DNA from: Aeromicrobium sp. 9AM
GTDB taxonomy: Bacteria > Actinomycetota > Actinomycetes > Propionibacteriales > Nocardioidaceae
Length of the DNA stretch: 64,000 nt
Direction: 5' to 3'
Assembly: GCF_902506105.1 (NCBI RefSeq)
Contig: NZ_LR733304.1
Span: 2,677,832 to 2,741,831 of the forward strand
Both the position numbers and the translations under genes were made by a program. This document shows positions 58,803 to 64,000 of this stretch, piece after piece. The notes beneath the pieces are model-generated. The model had not been told where the DNA came from. It ran no database searches and saw only the letters and a list, made by a program, of their open reading frames with translations. The stretch's first letter is position 1. Every line of letters begins with the position of its first letter.

Positions 58803-61004
58803 TCAGGCGAATCGCTCGCCGTTCTTGGCCTTGTCCAGCAGCAGCGCGGGGGGCTCGAAGCGCTCGCCGTACTTCGCGGCCAGCTCCTGCGCCCGCTCGG
58901 TGAACGCCTCGATGCCGATGCGGCCGTCGGGGGCCTCGTAGCCGTTGATGTACTGCAGCGCGCCACCCAGCAGGGGCGGGAAGCCGATGCCGAAGATCGA
59001 GCCGATGTTGGCGTCCGCGACCGTACGCAGCACGCCCTCCTCGAGGCAGCGCACGGTGTCGAGCGACATGACGAACACCAGACGGTCCTTGAGGTCCTGG
59101 AAGTCAGGCTGCTCGGCGGCGACGGGGAAGTGCTCGGCGAGTCCCGGCCACAGGGCCGCGCGCTTGCCGTTCTCGTCGTAGTCGAAGAAGCCCTTGCCGA
59201 CGAGACGGCTCGTCCGGCCCAGCTCGATCATGGTGTCGATGACGTCCTCGGATGCCGTACGCACCCAGGTGCCGCCCTCGTCCTCGACGGCCTTCTGCGA
59301 CGCGACACGGATCTTCTTCATCAGCTCGAGGTTGAGCTCGTCGCTGATCTGGATCGGTCCGGTCGGGTAGCCCGACTGGGTCGCGGCACGGTCGATCGAG
59401 ACCGGGTTGACGCCCTCGGCGAGCATGCCGAGACCCTCGTTGATGTAGTGCCCGATGACGCGGCTGGTGAAGAAGCCGCGGCTGTCGTTGACGACGATCG
59501 GCGTCTTCTTGATCGCCTGGACGTAGTCGAGCGCGTGCGCGATCGTCTCGTCGTTGGTCTTGGCACCGGCGATGATCTCGACCAGCGGCATCTTGTCGAC
59601 CGGCGAGAAGAAGTGGATGCCGATGAAGTCCTCGGGACGCGTGACACCCTCGGCGAGGCCCGTGATCGGCAGCGTCGAGGTGTTGGAGCCGAGCAGCGCG
59701 TCGGGGTTGACGACGGGCTCGAGCTCGGCGAACACCGAGTGCTTGAGCTCGACCGACTCGAACACCGCCTCTACGACCAGGTCGCAGCCCTTGAGGTCGG
59801 CGTAGTCGGCGGTCGGCGTGATGCGAGCCAGGAAGGCGTCCTTCTTCTCCTGCGTGATGCGGCCCTTCTCGAGCTGCTTGTCGAGGAGCTTCTCGCTGTA
59901 CGCCTTGCCCTTCTCCGCGGCCTCGAGGCTGACGTCCTTGAGGACGACCTCCATGCCGGCCTTGGCCGAGACGTACGCGATGCCGGCGCCCATCATGCCG
60001 GCGCCGAGCACGGCGACCTTGGTGAACTTCTTGGGCTCGATGCCCGCAGGACGCGACCCACCGGCGTTGATCGCGCCGAGGTCGAAGAAGAACGCCTGCG
60101 TCATGTTCTTGAACTGCTGGCCGACGAGGAGCTCGACGAGGTAGCGCGACTCGATGCGCGACGCCGTGTCGAAGTCGACCTGGGCGCCCTCGATCGCGGC
60201 GCTCATGATGTTGCGCGGAGCCTTGTAGTCAGCGCCCTTGATCTGCTTGCGCAGGTTGGCGGGGAACGCCGGCAGGAACGCGGCGAGCTTGGGCGTCGAC
60301 GGGGTGCCGCCGGGCAGGCGGTAGCCCTTGCGGTCCCACGGCTGCGTGGCAGCCTCCTCGTTGCCGGCGTTGGCCTCGATCCATGCCTTCGCGGCAGGGA
60401 TGAGCTCGTCCTGCGTCGGCACGATCTCGTCGACGAGGCCCTTGTCCTTGGCCTGCGCCGGCTTCATGCGCGGACCCTGGAGCAGGATGCCCATCAGCGC
60501 GTCCTGGATGCCGAACATGCGGACCGTACGCGTGACGCCACCGCCGCCGGGCAGCAGGCCGAGGGTCACCTCGGGCAGGCCGATCTCGTAGCCGCCGTCG
60601 ACCGCGATGCGGTGGTGCGTCGCCAGCGCGATCTCGAGGCCGCCGCCGAGGGCAGCGCCGTTGATGGCAGCGACGACGGGCTTGCCGATCGTCTCGAGCT
60701 TGCGCAGCGTCGCCTTGATGCGCTCGACGTTCTCGAACAACGCGGGGGCGTCCTCGGGCTTGGACTGCGTCATGAGCTTGAGGTCACCGCCGGCGAAGAA
60801 GGTCTTCTTCGCCGAGGAGACGATGACGCCGTTGATCGCATCGGCGTCGGCCGCGATGTCGGTGGCGAGCTGGTCGACGGCCTTGGCCATCGAGTCGGCG
60901 TACGCCTGGTTCATCGTGTTGGCGCCCTGGCTGGGGTCGTCGAGGATCAGGTTGACGATCCCGTCGACGAGCTCGTAGCGGACGGCTTCAGTGGTGCTGG
61001 TCAT
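58803..61004 (-). CDS. fadB: Fatty-acid oxidation multifunctional protein (enoyl-CoA hydratase / 3-hydroxyacyl-CoA dehydrogenase)
   Basis: A 733-residue bifunctional enzyme for two steps of beta-oxidation. Residues 1-200 are the hydratase: GAALGGGLEIAL (Glu near 124) and GLPEVTLGLLPGGGG (Glu near 145) keep both catalytic glutamates. Residues from about 328 are the dehydrogenase: VAVLGAGMMGAGIA (NAD motif 334-341), then GSNTSTLPITGLA and HFFSPVDKMPLVEII with the catalytic histidine. The C-terminal helical domain follows. ATG 61004 is well placed. The thiolase gene is 19 nt upstream. Length is normal for FadB/FadJ. Confidence 0.95.
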   Translation of the reverse strand: MTSTTEAVRYELVDGIVNLILDDPSQGANTMNQAYADSMAKAVDQLATDIAADADAINGVIVSSAKKTFFAGGDLKLMTQSKPEDAPALFENVERIKATLRKLETIGKPVVAAINGAALGGGLEIALATHHRIAVDGGYEIGLPEVTLGLLPGGGGVTRTVRMFGIQDALMGILLQGPRMKPAQAKDKGLVDEIVPTQDELIPAAKAWIEANAGNEEAATQPWDRKGYRLPGGTPSTPKLAAFLPAFPANLRKQIKGADYKAPRNIMSAAIEGAQVDFDTASRIESRYLVELLVGQQFKNMTQAFFFDLGAINAGGSRPAGIEPKKFTKVAVLGAGMMGAGIAYVSAKAGMEVVLKDVSLEAAEKGKAYSEKLLDKQLEKGRITQEKKDAFLARITPTADYADLKGCDLVVEAVFESVELKHSVFAELEPVVNPDALLGSNTSTLPITGLAEGVTRPEDFIGIHFFSPVDKMPLVEIIAGAKTNDETIAHALDYVQAIKKTPIVVNDSRGFFTSRVIGHYINEGLGMLAEGVNPVSIDRAATQSGYPTGPIQISDELNLELMKKIRVASQKAVEDEGGTWVRTASEDVIDTMIELGRTSRLVGKGFFDYDENGKRAALWPGLAEHFPVAAEQPDFQDLKDRLVFVMSLDTVRCLEEGVLRTVADANIGSIFGIGFPPLLGGALQYINGYEAPDGRIGIEAFTERAQELAAKYGERFEPPALLLDKAKNGERFA

Positions 61005-61023
61005 GTAGGTGTCCTAGTCCGTT

Positions 61024-62235
61024 TCAGATTCGTTCGACGACGGTCGCGATGCCCATGCCGCCGCCGACGCAGAGCGTGGCGAGGCCGTAGCGCAGGTCGC
61101 GGCGCTCGAGCTCGTCGATGAGGGTGCCGAGGATCATGGCGCCGGTCGCGCCGAGCGGGTGGCCCATCGCGATCGAGCCGCCGTTGACGTTGGTGCGTTC
61201 GTGCGGGAAGTCGAGGTCCTTCATGAGTCGCATCGCGACGGCGGCAAAGGCCTCGTTGATCTCGAGCAGGTCGACGTCGTCGACCGTGAGGCCGGCCTTG
61301 TCGAGCGCCTTGCGGCACGCCGGCGCGGGACCGGTCAGCATGATCGTCGGGTCGGCACCAGAGACCGCCGCCGAGACGATGCGCGCTCGCGGCGTCAGGC
61401 CGTGGCGCTTGCCGGCCGCCTCGCTGCCGATCGCGACGAGCGCGGCGCCGTCGACGATGCCCGAGGAGTTGCCGGCGTGGTGGACGTGGTTGATGCGCTC
61501 GATGTCGTGGTACTTCTCCAGCGCTACCGAGTCGAAGCCACCCATGTCGCCGATCTGCGCGAACGAGGCGGGCAGGCCGGCGAGGCTCTCGGCCGTCGTG
61601 CCCTCGCGGACGAACTCGTCGTGGTCGAGGATCGTCAGGCCGTTGGCGTCCTTGACCGGGATGACCGACTTGGCGAAGTAGCCGTTGGCGATCGCCTTGG
61701 CGGCACGCGCCTGCGACTCGGCGGCGAACGTGTCGACGTCCGTACGGCTGTAGCCCTCGATCGTCGCGATCAGGTCGGCGCCGATGCCCTGCGGAACGAA
61801 CGCGGTGTCGAACGCCGTACGCGGGTCCATCGCCCAGGCGCCACCGTCGGTGCCCATCGGCACGCGGCTCATCGACTCGACGCCACCGGCGAAGATCAGG
61901 TCCTCCCAGCCGGAGCGGATGCGACCGGCGGCCTGGTTGACCGCCTCGAGACCCGAGGCGCAGAAGCGGTTGAGCTGGACGCCGGCGACCGTGTCGGGCA
62001 GTCCCGCGGCGAGCGCGGCGGTCTTGGCGATGTCGGCGCCCTGGTCGCCGACCGGCGAGACGACACCGAGGACGACGTCGTCGACGCCCTGGGGATCCAG
62101 CGAGGGGTTGCGCTTCTGGATCTCCTCGATCAGGCCCGTGATCAGCGAGATCGGCTTGACCTCGTGCAGCGATCCGGTCTTCTTGCCGCGCCCTCGCGGG
62201 GTGCGGATGGCGTCGTAGACATAAGCCTCGGTCAT
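61024..62235 (-). CDS. fadA: Acetyl-CoA acyltransferase (thiolase)
   Basis: A 403-residue thiolase completing beta-oxidation. The nucleophile Cys92 is in [13 protein letters not shown], the histidine in [15 protein letters not shown], and the second cysteine in [11 protein letters not shown] near the C-terminus. Its start opens [19 protein letters not shown], as in FadA. It is the first gene of the fadA-fadB unit and is divergent from a MerR regulator, with two inverted TGTCA repeats in the 138-nt gap. Confidence 0.95.
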   Translation of the reverse strand: MTEAYVYDAIRTPRGRGKKTGSLHEVKPISLITGLIEEIQKRNPSLDPQGVDDVVLGVVSPVGDQGADIAKTAALAAGLPDTVAGVQLNRFCASGLEAVNQAAGRIRSGWEDLIFAGGVESMSRVPMGTDGGAWAMDPRTAFDTAFVPQGIGADLIATIEGYSRTDVDTFAAESQARAAKAIANGYFAKSVIPVKDANGLTILDHDEFVREGTTAESLAGLPASFAQIGDMGGFDSVALEKYHDIERINHVHHAGNSSGIVDGAALVAIGSEAAGKRHGLTPRARIVSAAVSGADPTIMLTGPAPACRKALDKAGLTVDDVDLLEINEAFAAVAMRLMKDLDFPHERTNVNGGSIAMGHPLGATGAMILGTLIDELERRDLRYGLATLCVGGGMGIATVVERI

Positions 62236-62267
62236 AGCGGGTCCTCGCAGAATTCAGGTGAAAGACG

Positions 62268-62310
62268 TGTCAGCAGCGTGACAACCTCGATTGTGACACC
62301 AGCACTGTCA
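62268..62310. promoter_or_regulatory. Two TGTCA-based inverted repeats between fadA and merR
   Basis: TGTCA-GCAGCG-TGACA (62268-62283) and TGACA-CCAGCAC-TGTCA (62294-62310) are two inverted repeats of the same 5-bp word in opposite order, lying between the divergent starts at 62235 and 62374. They probably bind the MerR-type regulator on one or both promoters. Confidence 0.55.
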
Positions 62311-62373
62311 AAGTTCTAGCGACGGTCCTGTGGGCCGCATCACGTCCGGTTTCCGTGGCATAGTCTCTGCACC

Positions 62374-63096
62374 ATGGACACCGCACCCGCCGAGATGAGC
62401 GTCGAGCAGCTCTCGTCACGGGTGGGCATGTCGGTGCGGACCGTACGTTTCTACGCCGGCCGCGGGCTCATCCCGCCGCCCCGTCGCGAGGGTCGCAACG
62501 GCTACTACGGCCCCGACCACCTCGCCCGGCTCGAGCTCGTCCGCGAGCTGCAGGCGCACGGATTCACCCTCTCCGCGATCGAGGGCTATCTCGAGAACAT
62601 CCCGTCGGACGCGACCCCCGAGCAGGTGGCGCTGCACCGCACGTTGCTCGCGCCCTGGATGGCCGACCGGCCCGAGGAGCTCAGCCGCGAGGCGCTCGAG
62701 CTGCGGGCGGGCCGCGAGCTCGACGACCACGCCCTCGAAATGCTGATCGCCCTCGGCGTGCTCGAGCCGACGCCGACCGAGGACGTCTTCCGCGTCGCAC
62801 CGGCGCACCTCGCGGTCGGCATCCAGTTCATCGAGACGGACATGCCGATCGAGGTCGCACACGCCTCGCGGCGCATCTTCGACGCCGCCGGCAAGGCCGT
62901 GGCCGAGGAGATCACCGAGGTCTTCCGCACCCTGTGGTGGCCGCAGCTGCGGTCCTCAGGGCGTACGGCCGAGGACATCACGGCCCTCGTCGAGCGCTTC
63001 AAGCCGCTCACGATCCAGGCGCTCGTCACGGCGTACGAGACCGCAGTCGACGAGGCCAAGCGCGAGACGATCCGCCGCCGCACCGAAGGCAGCTGA
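62374..63096 (+). CDS. MerR family transcriptional regulator of the fadAB operon
   Basis: A 240-residue regulator. The N-terminal MerR DNA-binding domain is clear (MSVEQLSSRVGMSVRTVRFY, then GRGLIPPPRREGRNGYYGPDHL). The dimerisation helix is RLELVRELQAHGFTLSAIEGYL. The long C-terminal region (about 85-240) is not a metal-binding loop and may sense an acyl-CoA or other lipid. It is divergent from fadA, its likely target. Start ATG 62374 is preferred; an in-frame ATG seven codons later also fits. Confidence 0.9.
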   Translation: MDTAPAEMSVEQLSSRVGMSVRTVRFYAGRGLIPPPRREGRNGYYGPDHLARLELVRELQAHGFTLSAIEGYLENIPSDATPEQVALHRTLLAPWMADRPEELSREALELRAGRELDDHALEMLIALGVLEPTPTEDVFRVAPAHLAVGIQFIETDMPIEVAHASRRIFDAAGKAVAEEITEVFRTLWWPQLRSSGRTAEDITALVERFKPLTIQALVTAYETAVDEAKRETIRRRTEGS

Positions 63097-63107
63097 GACT
63101 CCGTAGG

Positions 63108-63152
63108 TGGTTGAGGTGCGGAGCGAGCTCTGCGAGCGCAGCCTCGAAACCA
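63108..63152 (+). repeat. Single copy of the CACCTCAACCA / GGTTTCGAGG repeat
   Basis: TGGTTGAGGTGCG at 63108 to CCTCGAAACCA at 63142-63152 is one copy of the element seen as pairs at 6387-6483 and 38647-38733. It fills the gap between the convergent MerR and dehydrogenase genes and may fold into a hairpin by itself. Confidence 0.75.
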
Positions 63153-63162
63153 GGCGGGCTCG

Positions 63163-64000
63163 CTAAAGCCCCATCGTGCGGCCGATGATCTCCTTCATGA
63201 TCTCGGTCGTGCCGCCGTAGATCGTCTGGATCCGGCTGTCGGTGTACGCCTTGGAGATCGGGTACTCGGTCATGTAGCCGTAGCCGCCGTGCAGCTGCAG
63301 GCACTTGGCCGCCGCCTTGTTCTGCAGCTCGGTGGTCCACCACTTGCCCATCGCGGCTTCCTCGATCGTCAGCTCGCCCTTGCTCAGCGCGACGATGCTC
63401 TTGTCGACGAACGCCTGGCCGATCTGCATCTCAGTCTCGAGCTCGGCGAGCACGAAGCGCGAGTTCTGGAACGAGCCGATGGGCTTGCCGAACGCCTTGC
63501 GCTCCTTGACGTAGTCGAGCGTCATGTCGAGGATCGCGCGGGTCGCGGCCATCGCGCCGACGGAGATCGCGAGGCGCTCCTGCGGCAGCTTCTCCATGAG
63601 GTAGATGAAGCCCTGGCCCTCCTCGCCGAGGAGGTTGGTCACCGGCACGCGTACGTCGTCGAAGAACAGCTCGGCGGTGTCCTGCGCCTTGAGCCCCATC
63701 TTGTCGAGGTTGCGGCCCCGCTCGAAGCCCTCCATGCCGCGCTCCAGCACGATCAGCGAGACGCCCATCGCGCCGGCGTCGGGGTCCGTCTTGACCGCGA
63801 CTATCACGAGGTCCGCGAGGATGCCGTTGGAGATGAACGTCTTGGCGCCGTTGACGACGTAGTGGTCGCCGTCGCGCACCGCCGTGGTCTGGATGTTCTG
63901 CAGGTCCGAGCCTGTGCCGGGCTCGGTCATCGCGATCGCCGTGATCATCTCGCCGCTGCAGAACTTCGGCAGCCAGCGCTGCTTCTGCTCCTCCGTCGCG
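63163..64000 (-). CDS. Acyl-CoA dehydrogenase (N-terminus outside window)
   Basis: C-terminal 278 codons of an acyl-CoA dehydrogenase, running off the right edge. Visible are IAMTEPGTGSDLQNI (FAD loop), YVVNGAKTFISNG, TAELFFDDVRVPVTNLLGE, and the C-terminal LQLHGGYGYMTEYPISKAY with IQTIYGGTTEIMKEIIGRTMGL, whose final glutamate (GGTTE) is at the family catalytic position. The family is long-chain or branched-chain acyl-CoA dehydrogenase. It converges with the MerR gene. Confidence 0.92.
   Translation of the reverse strand, partial: ATEEQKQRWLPKFCSGEMITAIAMTEPGTGSDLQNIQTTAVRDGDHYVVNGAKTFISNGILADLVIVAVKTDPDAGAMGVSLIVLERGMEGFERGRNLDKMGLKAQDTAELFFDDVRVPVTNLLGEEGQGFIYLMEKLPQERLAISVGAMAATRAILDMTLDYVKERKAFGKPIGSFQNSRFVLAELETEMQIGQAFVDKSIVALSKGELTIEEAAMGKWWTTELQNKAAAKCLQLHGGYGYMTEYPISKAYTDSRIQTIYGGTTEIMKEIIGRTMGL

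Noticed and set aside
58743-61121. Very long plus-strand open frame opposite the fadB gene
   Set aside because: It is exactly antisense to a clear bifunctional enzyme; the translation is rich in Arg/Asp/Leu/Val with no domain, as expected from high-GC third positions on the other strand.

Overview
The window is chromosomal DNA of a high-GC Gram-positive actinobacterium. Genes are densely packed with many ATGA/GTGA overlaps, GTG starts are common, and a mycothiol-type DinB/TIGR03084 protein, a class F sortase, DUF1206, DUF3352 and an IdeR-like box are all present. Heavy use of the hexamer CGTACG and the small dispersed palindromic repeats suggest a Nocardioidaceae-type genome (Aeromicrobium or Nocardioides); this assignment is an inference. 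I see no IS element, prophage, CRISPR array, rRNA or tRNA. The window reads as core chromosome carrying many catabolic modules.

Layout. 1-576: amino-acid ABC transporter binding protein, cut by the window edge. 670-10817 (minus): an eight-gene operon of TetR regulator, TIGR03084 protein, AtuA-like protein, acyl-CoA dehydrogenase, acyl-CoA carboxylase beta and alpha, acyl-CoA dehydrogenase and enoyl-CoA hydratase, with a 30-bp palindromic operator in front. As I recall it, the order matches the M. tuberculosis accA2/accD2 locus, and it looks like a branched-chain or isoprenoid acyl-CoA pathway. 10948-14917: secreted protein, class F sortase, double-PepSY lipoprotein, DUF3352 membrane protein. 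14922-21775: esterase, TauE/SafE exporter, SIMPL protein, Baeyer-Villiger-type monooxygenase, HxlR regulator divergent from a thioesterase, atypical phosphofructokinase. 22059-25859: ScyD-like secreted protein, then metY-metX for methionine synthesis. 25936-32205: thioredoxin-reductase-like flavoprotein divergent from an XRE-cupin regulator, methyltransferase, zinc-independent L33 with a Zur-like box, a P-loop kinase, small membrane proteins, two SDRs and a phosphatase. 32368-38635: secreted polysaccharide deacetylase, fasciclin lipoprotein and molybdopterin oxidoreductase, and an unrecognised 472-residue protein. 38736-45981: hydratase/hydrolase pair, secreted repeat protein, sarcosine-oxidase-like enzyme, HSDL2-like SDR, ArsR-AHSA1-VOC module, VOC and OsmC proteins. 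46020-52785: FMN glutamate-synthase-like protein, SDR-DUF2867 protein, DUF1206 protein, amino-acid permease, MBL hydrolase. 52782-58554 (minus): iron-siderophore uptake operon under an IdeR-like box, preceded by a DrrAB-type exporter. 58803-64000: fadB-fadA pair divergent from a MerR regulator, then another acyl-CoA dehydrogenase.

Common threads are acyl-CoA catabolism (three acyl-CoA dehydrogenases, hydratases, a carboxylase, thiolase and the beta-oxidation complex) under separate TetR and MerR control, and metal homeostasis (Zur-like and IdeR-like sites). The main unexplained structures are non-coding: a pair of related 30-bp operators 31 kb apart, several orphan palindromes in front of single genes, and a family of short repeats between genes, some of which supply coding sequence or stop codons.
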